The notes beneath the pieces were generated by a model, which saw only the letters and a list, made by a program, of their open reading frames with translations, had not been told where the DNA came from and did not search any database. Positions 33,559 through 42,567 of a stretch of DNA of 64,000 nucleotides are shown here, piece by piece. The stretch's first letter is position 1, and every line of letters begins with the position of its first letter. The position numbers and the translations under genes are program-made. This stretch comes from Planomicrobium sp. CPCC 101079 (GTDB lineage: Bacteria; Bacillota; Bacilli; Bacillales_A; Planococcaceae), in NCBI RefSeq assembly GCF_007859275.1, contig NZ_VOHC01000021.1:372001-436000 (forward strand), written 5' to 3'.

Positions 33559-34923
33559 ATGAAAGTGTGCAAATTTGGCGGAACTTCCCTTGCAAGCGCT
33601 CAACAACTAGAAAAAGTTGCAAATATCATCCGAACAGACAGCTCCAGAAAAATTATCGTCGTATCCGCGCCTGGAAAGCGATATGACAGCGATACCAAAG
33701 TCACTGATTTGCTGATTACCCTTTCCGCTGCCGCCCTTTCCGGCGAAGATATAGAAAAGCCGCTCACTAACGTTCTAAATAGGTATAAGCAAATTGCAGA
33801 TGATTTGAATCTGGGAGACAGCATCATGGCAACAATTGAACAAGATTTTATCGAAAGGCTCTCCTTCGATAAATCAGATCCTATACTATTTTCGGATCGG
33901 TTAAAAGCGGGCGGAGAAGACAATTCAGCAAAAGTGCTCGCAGCTTACCTTAATGACCTGGGAATGAGCTCAGAGTATATTGATCCCCGTGAAGCCGGCC
34001 TTCTACTTGCTGATTTCCCCGAACGCGCACGGGTATTGCCGCAATCTTATGGCCATTTAGCTTCTTTACGCCAAAAAGAACTCATCTGTGTTTTTCCTGG
34101 TTTTTTTGGCTTCACGGAAACTGGAACATTGCGGACATTCGAACGAGGCGGATCCGACATTACCGGATCGATTATTGCAGCAGCGGTAAAAGCTGATTTA
34201 TATGAGAACTTTACAGATGTCGATTGTGTCTTCGCGGCAAATCCGAAGATTGTCGAAAGCCCAATTGAGATCCAGCAAATGACCTACAGGGAAATGCGGG
34301 AACTGTCCTATGCCGGTTTTTCTGTATTTCACGACGAAGCACTTATGCCGGCTTTTAAAGAATCCATACCTGTATGCATTAAAAACACAAACAATCCTAA
34401 CGCTCCTGGCACCATGATTGTTGCCGAAAGAAGCCATTCCAAAAATCCTGTTACTGGCATATCAGCCGCCGACGGATTTTCGACTCTATATGTCAGTAAA
34501 TATTTGATGAACCGGGAAATTGGATTTGGGCGAAAGCTGCTGCAAATCCTTGAAGATGAAGAAATCTCTTATGAACACATCCCTTCAGGAATTGACAATC
34601 TTTCAGTTATTTTGCGCAACCATCAGTTGGCTGCCGATAAAGAAGAACGAATCATCAACCGAGTAAAAAATGAATTAGAAGCAGATGATGTCCATATACG
34701 CGGAGGCTTTTCCATGGTAGTGCTTGTTGGAGAAGGCATGAACCATACAGTCGGGCTTGCTGCCCGCGCCACTGATGCCATAGCTCGGACAGGTGCCAAT
34801 ATCGAGATGATCAATCAGGGATCATCCGAAGTCAGCCTTGTATTTGGCGTTCTGAAACATGATGAAGAGAAAATTTTAAAAGAATTGTATAAGGAATTTT
34901 TTTCCCCCGCTTATATCCATTGA
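33559..34923 (+). CDS. Aspartate kinase, YclM-like
   Basis: Phosphorylates aspartate, the first step to lysine, threonine and methionine. N-terminal KFGGTSLAS, VVSAPGKRYDSDTKVTDLL, GFFGFTETGTLRTFERGGSDITGS, and two C-terminal ACT-like domains (VSKYLMNREIGFGRKLLQIL; VVLVGEGMNHTVGLAARATDAIA). This matches the class III enzyme YclM of B. subtilis (454 residues), where the product begins MKV; three in-frame ATGs compete (33541, 33556, 33559) and the ribosome site is weak, so the start is uncertain. Divergent from hom, as a single gene with its own terminator. Confidence 0.9.
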   Translation: MKVCKFGGTSLASAQQLEKVANIIRTDSSRKIIVVSAPGKRYDSDTKVTDLLITLSAAALSGEDIEKPLTNVLNRYKQIADDLNLGDSIMATIEQDFIERLSFDKSDPILFSDRLKAGGEDNSAKVLAAYLNDLGMSSEYIDPREAGLLLADFPERARVLPQSYGHLASLRQKELICVFPGFFGFTETGTLRTFERGGSDITGSIIAAAVKADLYENFTDVDCVFAANPKIVESPIEIQQMTYREMRELSYAGFSVFHDEALMPAFKESIPVCIKNTNNPNAPGTMIVAERSHSKNPVTGISAADGFSTLYVSKYLMNREIGFGRKLLQILEDEEISYEHIPSGIDNLSVILRNHQLAADKEERIINRVKNELEADDVHIRGGFSMVVLVGEGMNHTVGLAARATDAIARTGANIEMINQGSSEVSLVFGVLKHDEEKILKELYKEFFSPAYIH

Positions 34924-34926
34924 AGG

Positions 34927-34960
34927 CCGTTTGAGTATTTTTTCTCAAACGGTTTTTTTT
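34927..34960 (+). terminator. Terminator of aspartate kinase gene
   Basis: CCGTTTGAG/CTCAAACGG hairpin followed by TTTTTTTT. Confidence 0.92.
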
Positions 34961-35029
34961 CTTGATTTAAATCGTTTAGTTATCAGAAAATTGTGATATC
35001 ATAAAGTCATTCTGAAAGGAGGAGAAAGA

Positions 35030-35878
35030 ATGACAGGAATACTTAAGGCGAATCCGAAGTTGTACGTGATGGACAATGGCACGCTGAGCATGGATAAGAA
35101 CTATTTAATCTCCATGCATAATCCGGCAAGCATCGAAAACCCTAATCCCCCTAGCGAAATGGTGACTTTTCCCGTCTATACGGTGTTAATCGATCATCCT
35201 GAAGGCAAAATACTGTTCGATACGGCTTGCAATCCGGAAGCCATGGGGGTAAACGGCCGCTGGGGACAGGCTACACAGTCCCTGTTTCCGATTGATATGC
35301 CGGAAGAATGCTATTTGCACCACCGTTTGGAAGAATTAAATGTTCGGCCCGAAGATATTAAATATGTCGTAGCTTCCCACCTCCACCTAGACCACGCAGG
35401 ATGTCTCGAACTCTTCACTAACGCGACGATTATTGTTCACGAAGATGAACTTAATGGCGCGTTGCAAACTTATGCCCGCAACCAGAAAGAAGGAGCTTAC
35501 ATATGGGGCGATATTGATGCCTGGATCAAAAACAATCTTCAATGGAAGACTGTCAAACGGACCGAAGACGGCTTGAAGTTGGCAGAAGGCATTCATCTGC
35601 TGAATTTTGGCAGCGGCCATGCTTGGGGTATGCTCGGCCTTCAGATCAATATGCCGGAAACCGGCGGCATTATCCTGGCTTCCGATGCTATCTACACAGC
35701 AGAAAGCTACGGTCCTCCAATCAAACCACCAGGAATTTTATACGATTCTGTCGGCTATAATGCCACAGTGGAGAAAATCCGCCGAATTGCCAATGAAACA
35801 AATTCGGATGTCTGGTTTGGCCATGATGCCGAGCAGTTCAAGAGATTCCGAAAATCGACAGAAGGCTATTACGAATAA
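35030..35878 (+). CDS. MBL-fold lactonase, AttM/AhlD-like
   Basis: Metallo-beta-lactamase-fold hydrolase of the N-acyl homoserine lactonase (AiiA/AttM) group, which opens lactone rings. The dinuclear zinc motif is HLHLDH at residues 117-122, with the downstream His in GSGHAWGM (about 200), Asp in ASDAIYT (about 222) and His in GHDAEQF (about 268). 282 residues is typical. No signal peptide, so it is cytosolic. AAGGAGG lies before the start. It is followed after 15 nt by an iron-dependent alcohol dehydrogenase, the neighbour also seen in the Agrobacterium attKLM operon, so gamma-butyrolactone is a likely natural substrate alongside acyl-homoserine lactones. Confidence 0.85.
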   Translation: MTGILKANPKLYVMDNGTLSMDKNYLISMHNPASIENPNPPSEMVTFPVYTVLIDHPEGKILFDTACNPEAMGVNGRWGQATQSLFPIDMPEECYLHHRLEELNVRPEDIKYVVASHLHLDHAGCLELFTNATIIVHEDELNGALQTYARNQKEGAYIWGDIDAWIKNNLQWKTVKRTEDGLKLAEGIHLLNFGSGHAWGMLGLQINMPETGGIILASDAIYTAESYGPPIKPPGILYDSVGYNATVEKIRRIANETNSDVWFGHDAEQFKRFRKSTEGYYE

Positions 35879-35893
35879 CGGAGGTGGGAATAG

Positions 35894-37075
35894 ATGAGTT
35901 TTTCAAAACTGGTGTTCGCCCCGTTGAGTTATACGGGATGGGGGGCCCTTAAACAGCTCCTGCCTGAAGTTGGAAAATACGCACCAAAAAAAATACTGGT
36001 GGTAACAGACCCTATGCTTGCAAAGATTGGCTTGACCGACCGGGTGACAGGTCCTTTGAATAACGCCGGCTACGAAGTGACAGTCTATACCGATGTCGTT
36101 CCCGAACCGCCTCTTGAAAAAGGAGAAAGTTTGGTGGCATTCACCCGTGATAACGGATTCGATATGGTCATCGGCGTGGGCGGAGGCAGTGCACTTGATT
36201 TGGCGAAACTTGCCGCCGTATTGGCGACGCATGAAGGTGCAGTCGCTGATTATTTGAATTTGACTGGCAGCCGCAGCGTCGAAAGAAAAGGATTGCCGCT
36301 CGTTTTAATACCAACTACTTCCGGGACTGGTTCAGAAGTGACCAATATCGCGGTGCTTTCTTTGGAGACGACAAAAGATGTGGTGACGCATGATTTTCTG
36401 TTGACCGACGTTGCCATCGTCGATCCTGAATTGACTGTTTCGGTGCCGCCGAAAGTCACAGCAGCCACTGGCATTGATGCTTTGACCCATGCAGTTGAAG
36501 CATATATTTCAGTGAATGCGAGCCCGGCTACCGATGCATTGGCGCTTCAAGCAATCCGCTTGATTGCGCGGTCGCTCCGAACCGCAGTGCGAAACGGCGA
36601 AGACAAAGGAGCCCGGACGGATATGAGCCATGGAAGTTTTCTTGCTGGCCTGTCATTCTTTAATGCAGGCGTAGCTGGAGTACATGCGCTCGCCTACCCG
36701 CTTGGAGGCCAATTTCATATTGCACATGGAGATTCGAATGCGGTTCTTTTGCCATACGTTATGAGTTATATCCGCAAGAGCTGTGAAACACGTATGGCAG
36801 ACATACTGGACGCACTTGGCGGCAACTCCAGTTTCTTATCTGACAAAGAAGCTTCATATAAATGCGTCGATGAACTGAAGCGTATCGTCCAAGATGTTGG
36901 CATTCCTTCTACTTTAGCTGGTTTCAACATTCCGGAAACTGCCCTTGACAGCCTGACCGCTGATGGCGTCAAGCAAAAACGAATTTTAGCAAGAAGCCCT
37001 CTTCCCTTGCTTGAAGCGGATATCCGCAAAATTTATCAATCAGCTTTTGACGGAATCGCAACTGAACCTGCTTGA
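35894..37075 (+). CDS. Iron-containing alcohol dehydrogenase
   Basis: 393-residue group III alcohol dehydrogenase, NAD(P)-dependent. Family motifs: VIGVGGGSALDLAKLAAVL, IPTTSGTGSEVTNIAVLSL, metal-binding GIDALTHAVEAYIS, and AHGDSNAVLLPYVMSY. Substrate undetermined: 4-hydroxybutyrate is suggested by the lactonase partner upstream, 15 nt away with a GGAGGTGG ribosome site. It shares a terminator with the cupin gene. Confidence 0.88.
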   Translation: MSFSKLVFAPLSYTGWGALKQLLPEVGKYAPKKILVVTDPMLAKIGLTDRVTGPLNNAGYEVTVYTDVVPEPPLEKGESLVAFTRDNGFDMVIGVGGGSALDLAKLAAVLATHEGAVADYLNLTGSRSVERKGLPLVLIPTTSGTGSEVTNIAVLSLETTKDVVTHDFLLTDVAIVDPELTVSVPPKVTAATGIDALTHAVEAYISVNASPATDALALQAIRLIARSLRTAVRNGEDKGARTDMSHGSFLAGLSFFNAGVAGVHALAYPLGGQFHIAHGDSNAVLLPYVMSYIRKSCETRMADILDALGGNSSFLSDKEASYKCVDELKRIVQDVGIPSTLAGFNIPETALDSLTADGVKQKRILARSPLPLLEADIRKIYQSAFDGIATEPA

Positions 37076-37080
37076 ATCGG

Positions 37081-37115
37081 AAGACACCCGGATTGCTTGG
37101 CAATCCGGGTGTCTT
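37081..37115. terminator. Bidirectional terminator Fe-ADH / cupin
   Basis: A 15-bp perfect stem AAGACACCCGGATTG/CAATCCGGGTGTCTT with a CTTGG loop between convergent genes. Confidence 0.93.
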
Positions 37116-37116
37116 C

Positions 37117-37611
37117 TTATGTCCAATTGTTTACAACAGGGCCTTCTTTTCCGAAAACCGGATCACTTGCAGGCAATGGAGCATCCAGAATGGATTCCAA
37201 TACGTCCGGGCGGTCTTCCCGTTCCCCGGTCTTAAGATCCGGTTCAGCACCGTCCGGATAGGCTCCGACCACCTGAAAATTATCGCTTCCTGAGAGCTTT
37301 TTATGTCCCGTCCCGGCCGGCAACACCACGACATCCCCTACAGAAACGTTAAAACTTTCGCCCGATTCCCCGCCTAGTTGAATTTCAGCAGTTCCCGATT
37401 TCACGCCTAACACTTCGTGCGTGTTGCTGTGATAATGGTGGTAATCAAAAACGCCATCCGTCCAGCTATTTGTCCAATTGTTTTGATTGAATACAGATTC
37501 GATTTTTTCAGGATCAGCAGCAAAAACACCCGAATAAATAATTACTGGAAGTGTCGGGTTGTTCGGAATGTTCCCGTCGTCTTCAAAATGATGAAAGCTT
37601 GCATTTTCCAT
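37117..37611 (-). CDS. Cupin-domain protein, YjlB-like
   Basis: 164-residue single-domain cupin. The metal-binding His cluster is in DYHHYHSNTHEVLGVKSGTAEIQLGGE (motif 1), followed by GDVVVLPAGTGHKKL (motif 2). The length and the NTHEVLGV motif resemble the uncharacterised YjlB family. Start at ATG 37611, with AAAGGAG upstream; the longer TTG frame at 37617 is less well spaced. Function unknown; it could be an isomerase or a ligand-binding protein. Confidence 0.8.
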   Translation of the reverse strand: MENASFHHFEDDGNIPNNPTLPVIIYSGVFAADPEKIESVFNQNNWTNSWTDGVFDYHHYHSNTHEVLGVKSGTAEIQLGGESGESFNVSVGDVVVLPAGTGHKKLSGSDNFQVVGAYPDGAEPDLKTGEREDRPDVLESILDAPLPASDPVFGKEGPVVNNWT

Positions 37612-37657
37612 TTTCAATCACTCCTTTGTATATAGAAGGTTTACCCTGCTGATACCT

Positions 37658-37679
37658 GATAAAACAAGCGTGTTTTATC
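37658..37679. promoter_or_regulatory. Inverted repeat upstream of cupin gene
   Basis: GATAAAACA-AGCG-TGTTTTATC, a 9-bp perfect inverted repeat 47 nt upstream of the cupin start. Could be an operator; there is no T run for a terminator in the required direction. Confidence 0.4.
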
Positions 37680-37855
37680 CTAAGCCAAGCAGCTGTCCAT
37701 ACTACACATTTCGTTACTTATGCCCATAGAGCAATGAAAAATTCTTCAGCTGCTAAAAAATGTTTTATGAAGGATATTTACATTTGAGAAAGAGGTATTG
37801 GCCGGACAGAAGTAGAAGAATCATTGTGAATAAGTCATCCACGGAGGTGCTGAGC

Positions 37856-40522
37856 ATGGAGCCGTATGTACTGGACTTTAGTGAAATTGACAAAACCCAT
37901 TTGCCTTATGTTGGCGGAAAAGGCGCAAATTTAGGTGAAATGACAAAAGCCGGATTTCCGGTGCCACAAGGATTCTGCGTATCTACTTTTGCTTATCAAG
38001 CTTTTTTGCAGACAAGCAGTGAAATGGAAGGGTTTTTCGATCAACTTGATGGACTTCGCTTTGACGATTTGCAGCAAATCAGCGAAGTCGCCCGACAAAT
38101 ACGCGTTCACCTCTCTTCCCTTAATATGCCAGGTGATATTAAAGACGCAATTATTGCCGCTTGGCGTTCAACCGGTGACCAAAAATCATTTGCAGTCCGC
38201 TCCAGTGCGACAGCTGAGGATTTGCCTTCCGCTTCATTCGCCGGGCAGCAAGATACTTTCTTGAATATTGTCGGACAAGAGCCGCTCTTAAAAGCTGTCC
38301 AAGACTGCTGGGCTTCCCTCTTTACTGACCGCGCCGTCTCTTACCGTGCGAAAAACGGCTTCGGACACCGCACGGTCTATCTTTCCGTTGTCATTCAGGA
38401 AATGGTGTTTCCCCAAGTTTCCGGCATCCTGTTTACCGCGGACCCGGTTACAGGCCATCGTCATACCGTCTCTATTGACGCAAGCTATGGCCTTGGCGAA
38501 GCGCTAGTTGCAGGTCTCGTCACCGCTGACTTGTATCAAGTGCGGGCCGGCCGAATTATCCATAAACAAATCTCGAAAAAAGAGCTCGCGATATTCCCTT
38601 TGCCCGAAGGCGGTACCATTACTCATCCCCTTCCCTTTGAACGACAGGAAGCGCAAGCATTAACAGATGAACAGATTTTAGAGCTCGCTGCTATTGGCCA
38701 GCAAATCGAAAATCATTACGGGTCTGAACAAGATATCGAATGGGCTTTTGCAGACGATCAGTTTTTCATTCTCCAGAGCCGTCCAATTACGTCGTTATTT
38801 CCTCTGCCAGCAGTTGCTGATACGGATTTTCACGTTTTTATTAACTTCGGCTATATCCAGATGATGACGGCACCGATGAAACCTTTGGGGATTTCACTGC
38901 TCAGCAATGTAACGGACTTTTTGACGCCTACTCCTGCGGATACTGCTGAACGGGTATTGCGCGAAGCGGGAGGCAGAGCTTTTGCCGATTTCAGCAAAGC
39001 CTTATCCCTCCCCCCTTTGCGCCGCCGTATTTTAAAGCTTATGGGCGGGATGGATGCGGCCATGGCAGCCGCTTTAGCTGAAACCACTAACCGCCAGGAA
39101 TTCCAACAAATAACTGTGGCTCCTAAAGCCGTCGCCCGAACTGTATTCAGAATGGCACCGCATGTTGCTCCGGTTATGCTAAAAGCCGGCAGAAATCTCT
39201 TATTCAGCGATCCGGCAAAAGCAAACAAGAAAGCAATTATCTTTATCAATAGGAAAGTTAAAGAACACGAAAACATGCTGGCTATGCTGTCGGGCGCTGA
39301 ACGAATCCGCTTGATCCAGCGCAATATGCGCAATATGTTTCCAGATATTCTAACGAAAATTGTCCCTTATGTGATTGCGGGAATGCTTGCATCTGGAAAA
39401 CTTGAAAAAAAACTGAAACAGAAGTTCGGGGAGCCAGAAGCTGCGGTTCTGCTCAGTAAACTGTATAAATCGCTTCCTGGCAATGTGACCACTGAAATGG
39501 GTATTGAACTTGGCGATCTGGCCGACGAAGCCAGAAGCCAGCCAGAGCTTGTCGCCTATTTGCAAAGTTTCAATAAGGGCCATTTTTACGAGGGATTGAG
39601 CGATGTGCCAGGCGGAGATAAATTTAAATTACGGCTTGAACGTTTTTTAAGCATATATGGCTCCCGCTGTGCTGGAGAAATTGATATCACGAAAACTCGC
39701 TGGGCTGAAGAACCGGCACTGCTCGTCCCTTCCATCATTAGCCATATTCAGACCACTGCTCCTGGTGAGCACCGCAATAAGTTTTACCAAGGCGAGCTGG
39801 ACGCGGAAGAAACTTGTCGGTACATTCTTTCTCAATATAACTCCATTGAAAAAAGATGGACGGCAAGGCTGTTGAAGGCTTATCGAAACTTTATGGGTAT
39901 GCGCGAACACCATAAATTTGCGCTTATACGGCTCCTGTATCTGTACAAACGTGCCATGCTTGAAGACGCCCGTTTTCTTGTAGAAGAAGGAGTACTGAAA
40001 AAAACGGAGGAAATTTTTTATTTGAGCCTGGAAGAACTTATCTTGTTACTTGAAAATAACAACGCTGTGCTGAAAAAAGGCATTATAGAAACCCGGGAAA
40101 GAAAGCATCAACTAGACCATAAATTGCAATCACCACGCATCTTGACAAGTGATGGCGAAATGCTTAACGGCAGACCGGCCAGTCTTGGCGGACCGGAAGG
40201 GGCATTAAATGGTTCTGGCGTTTCTGCTGGGCTTGTTGAAGGTACGGCGAGAGTTGTTCTAAATCCGGAAGACGCCCAGCTCAAGCCTGGAGAAATCTTG
40301 GTAGCTCCATTTACTGATCCCGGATGGACCCCCTTATTCACATCAGCGATCGGGCTGGTGACAGAAGTTGGCGGCATGATGACGCATGGTTCTGTTGTAG
40401 CTCGGGAATACGGCATTCCCGCTGTGGTCGGCGTCGATGGCGCAACCCAGTCCATAAAAAATGGTGATCGGCTTCGTGTAGACGGAACCCATGGTTTTGT
40501 AGAAATCCTCCACCGCGAGTAA
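37856..40522 (+). CDS. Rifamycin phosphotransferase / PEP synthase-like enzyme
   Basis: Three-domain PEP-utilising enzyme of 888 residues. The ATP-grasp domain (EPYVLDFSEIDKTHLPYVGGKGANLGEM; AVRSSATAEDLPSASFAGQQDTFL) is at 1-310; the middle region has FINFGYIQMMTAPMKPLGISL, much like the rifampicin-binding domain of Rph; the C-terminal swivelling His domain has GGMMTHGSVVAREYGIPAVVG with His844, 44 residues from the end. In rifampicin phosphotransferases the catalytic His is likewise about 42 residues from the C-terminus. Start at ATG 37856 (CGGAGGTGC upstream), not the longer frame at 37760. It may be a resistance enzyme or an ordinary PEP synthase; the fold alone cannot decide. Single gene. 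Confidence 0.82.
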   Translation: MEPYVLDFSEIDKTHLPYVGGKGANLGEMTKAGFPVPQGFCVSTFAYQAFLQTSSEMEGFFDQLDGLRFDDLQQISEVARQIRVHLSSLNMPGDIKDAIIAAWRSTGDQKSFAVRSSATAEDLPSASFAGQQDTFLNIVGQEPLLKAVQDCWASLFTDRAVSYRAKNGFGHRTVYLSVVIQEMVFPQVSGILFTADPVTGHRHTVSIDASYGLGEALVAGLVTADLYQVRAGRIIHKQISKKELAIFPLPEGGTITHPLPFERQEAQALTDEQILELAAIGQQIENHYGSEQDIEWAFADDQFFILQSRPITSLFPLPAVADTDFHVFINFGYIQMMTAPMKPLGISLLSNVTDFLTPTPADTAERVLREAGGRAFADFSKALSLPPLRRRILKLMGGMDAAMAAALAETTNRQEFQQITVAPKAVARTVFRMAPHVAPVMLKAGRNLLFSDPAKANKKAIIFINRKVKEHENMLAMLSGAERIRLIQRNMRNMFPDILTKIVPYVIAGMLASGKLEKKLKQKFGEPEAAVLLSKLYKSLPGNVTTEMGIELGDLADEARSQPELVAYLQSFNKGHFYEGLSDVPGGDKFKLRLERFLSIYGSRCAGEIDITKTRWAEEPALLVPSIISHIQTTAPGEHRNKFYQGELDAEETCRYILSQYNSIEKRWTARLLKAYRNFMGMREHHKFALIRLLYLYKRAMLEDARFLVEEGVLKKTEEIFYLSLEELILLLENNNAVLKKGIIETRERKHQLDHKLQSPRILTSDGEMLNGRPASLGGPEGALNGSGVSAGLVEGTARVVLNPEDAQLKPGEILVAPFTDPGWTPLFTSAIGLVTEVGGMMTHGSVVAREYGIPAVVGVDGATQSIKNGDRLRVDGTHGFVEILHRE

Positions 40523-40581
40523 TGTTCTTCTTTCCAGTAAAATGCTTCGCTGCCTTGATTTTTAGTCTTGTCAAAGAAATA

Positions 40582-40629
40582 AAAAAAGGCTGCTGACACC
40601 AAGAAGTATTGGTAGCAGCAACCTTTTTT
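40582..40629 (-). terminator. Terminator of the hexuronate operon
   Basis: An imperfect hairpin built on GGCTGCTG/AGCAGCAACC with T run on the minus strand, just after the last gene. Confidence 0.75.
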
Positions 40630-40647
40630 CTATCATTATTCTATATT

Positions 40648-41484
40648 TTATACTCCTGAATAGGCAAGAAATCCTCCGTCAACTGGAATAGTGACGCCAG
40701 TTACAAAACGGGAATAGTTTTCATCCAATAACCATAGCATAGTGCCCACCAGGTCCACTGGTTCACCGAACCGCTTCATCGGCGTACTAGCCATGATTTT
40801 TTCTGATCTGGGCGTCAATGAACCGTCTGGTTTAGTCAGCAAGTCTTTGTTTTGTGAAGTTAAGAAAAATCCAGGTGCAATGGCATTCACACGCAAGTTT
40901 TGTTCAGCAAAATGAACAGCCATCCACATTGTAAAATTATTAATTGCAGATTTGGCTGCACTGTAAGCCGGAACTTTCGTCATCGGCGAATAAGCGCTCA
41001 TGGACGAGATATTAAGAATCACAGGAGCTTCCCGCTTTAATAATTCCTTTCCAAACACTTGGCTCGCAAGGAAGGATCCAGTGAAGTTGCTTGCGAACAC
41101 TCTTGAGAATCCATCTTCTTGTAAGTCGAAAAATGATTTTCCTTGCGCTTCATCGTCATGGATTTCAGTATCGGTAATCGCATCAGGGTGGTTTCCTCCA
41201 GCCCCGTTAATCAAGATGTCAATTTTGCCATAAGCTTCTAGTATTTGCGCTTTTGCGCGTTCTAAAGAGTTGCGGTCCAAAACATCAGCAGCAACCGCTA
41301 AAGCTTCGCCGCCCTGCTTTTGAATTTCTTCCGCTACAACTTGGCCTTTTTCTTCCGTTCTGTTTAAAATTGCAACTTTTACACCTTGAGCTGCAAGCTG
41401 CCGCGCCATCTCTGAGCACAACACACCACTTCCGCCCGTAATTACAGCTACTCGCCCAGCGAGATTTTCATGAGAAGAAAACAT
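40648..41484 (-). CDS. uxuB: UxuB/YjmF-like D-mannonate oxidoreductase (SDR)
   Basis: 278-residue SDR reductase that interconverts D-fructuronate and D-mannonate. Motifs: VITGGSGVLCSEMARQLA, NGAGGN, NISSMSAYSP and YSAAKSAINNFTMW (catalytic Tyr-Lys), PVDGGFLAYSGV at the C-terminus. Assignment rests on position: directly downstream of uxuA with 11 nt spacing, as yjmF in B. subtilis. I start at 41484 with AAAGGAGGA; the frame to 41580 runs into uxuA. Last gene of the operon. Confidence 0.86.
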   Translation of the reverse strand: MFSSHENLAGRVAVITGGSGVLCSEMARQLAAQGVKVAILNRTEEKGQVVAEEIQKQGGEALAVAADVLDRNSLERAKAQILEAYGKIDILINGAGGNHPDAITDTEIHDDEAQGKSFFDLQEDGFSRVFASNFTGSFLASQVFGKELLKREAPVILNISSMSAYSPMTKVPAYSAAKSAINNFTMWMAVHFAEQNLRVNAIAPGFFLTSQNKDLLTKPDGSLTPRSEKIMASTPMKRFGEPVDLVGTMLWLLDENYSRFVTGVTIPVDGGFLAYSGV

Positions 41485-41495
41485 AAAATCCTCCT

Positions 41496-42554
41496 TTATT
41501 TTGTTTGATGTGCATCCCAAAGCCCTAGAAGGTACATAATTCCAAGCGCACGGTCGTATAAACCGTACCCTGGTCTGCATTTCTCATCCCAAATATGGCG
41601 GCCATGGTCGGGACGTGCATAGCCAGTGTAATTTTGCTTTGAAAGTTCTTTGACTACTCCATTCAAATCAATCGATCCGTCTTGTGTGTAATGGGAAGTC
41701 TCAATGAAATCGCCATTTTCAAAAATTTTCACATTGCGGAGATGGGCAAACGGAGAATGCTTGGCATATTTTGAAGCAAGGTCGACCATATCATTTTCAG
41801 GATTAGCGCCCATTGAACCAGTACAAAACGTAATACCGTTCGAAGGAGAATCTGAAATGGTGATAAGCCTTTCCCAGCTCTTTTCACCCGTCATGATGCG
41901 TGGCAAGCCAAAAATCGACCAAGGTGGATCATCCGGGTGGATAGCCATTTGGATGCCATTTGCCTCCGCAGTAGGCAAAATCGCCTTAAGGAAATAAGCG
42001 AGATTTTCCCACAACTGCTCTTCATCCATGCCTTCATACGCAGCAAACAATTCTTGGATACGAGCCATCTTTTCCGGTTCCCATCCCGGCAAAGTCATAT
42101 CTGAAGCCGCAGAGACCGTTTCGATCAATTCTGCAGGGTCCAACGATTCGATTTTTTGTTTTTCAAAAAATAATGCAGTTGAACCATCCGGCAGCGGATG
42201 ATACAAAGCGGTACGCGTCCAGTCAAAAATCGGCATGAAGTTATAGCAAATTACTTTTACTCCAGCTTCTCCAAGATTGCGGATCGTTTCCTTGTAATTC
42301 TCGATATACTGGTCTCGTTCAGCATTGCCCAGTTTTATCGACTCGTGCACATTGACGCTTTCGACGACGTCTGTATGAAAACCAAAGGATTGGATATATT
42401 CCACTTCTGATTGAATTTCTTCTTTAGACCAGACTTCCCCGGCCGGTTTATGATGAAGTGCCCAGACAATTCCTTTTGTTCCCGGAATTTGCTTGACCTG
42501 TTCTAATTGGACGCTGTCATTTCCGCGCCCGTACCAGCGAAACGTGATATTCAT
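41496..42554 (-). CDS. uxuA: Mannonate dehydratase
   Basis: Dehydrates D-mannonate to 2-keto-3-deoxygluconate. 352 residues with family-typical FRWYGRGNDSV, GIVWALHHKPAGEVW, ICYNFMPIFDWTRT, AIHPDDPPWSIFGLPRI, FCTGSMGA, and the closing YARPDHGRHIWDEKCRPGYGLYDRALGIMYLLGLWD. Start at 42554 with AAAGGAGCGG upstream; the longer frame starts in kdgA. Strong assignment. Confidence 0.95.
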   Translation of the reverse strand: MNITFRWYGRGNDSVQLEQVKQIPGTKGIVWALHHKPAGEVWSKEEIQSEVEYIQSFGFHTDVVESVNVHESIKLGNAERDQYIENYKETIRNLGEAGVKVICYNFMPIFDWTRTALYHPLPDGSTALFFEKQKIESLDPAELIETVSAASDMTLPGWEPEKMARIQELFAAYEGMDEEQLWENLAYFLKAILPTAEANGIQMAIHPDDPPWSIFGLPRIMTGEKSWERLITISDSPSNGITFCTGSMGANPENDMVDLASKYAKHSPFAHLRNVKIFENGDFIETSHYTQDGSIDLNGVVKELSKQNYTGYARPDHGRHIWDEKCRPGYGLYDRALGIMYLLGLWDAHQTK

Positions 42555-42567
42555 GTAACCGCTCCTT

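Noticed and set aside
37658-37679. Rho-independent terminator at the cupin promoter
   Set aside because: The inverted repeat lacks a T tract in the direction required and lies upstream of the gene; treated as possible operator.
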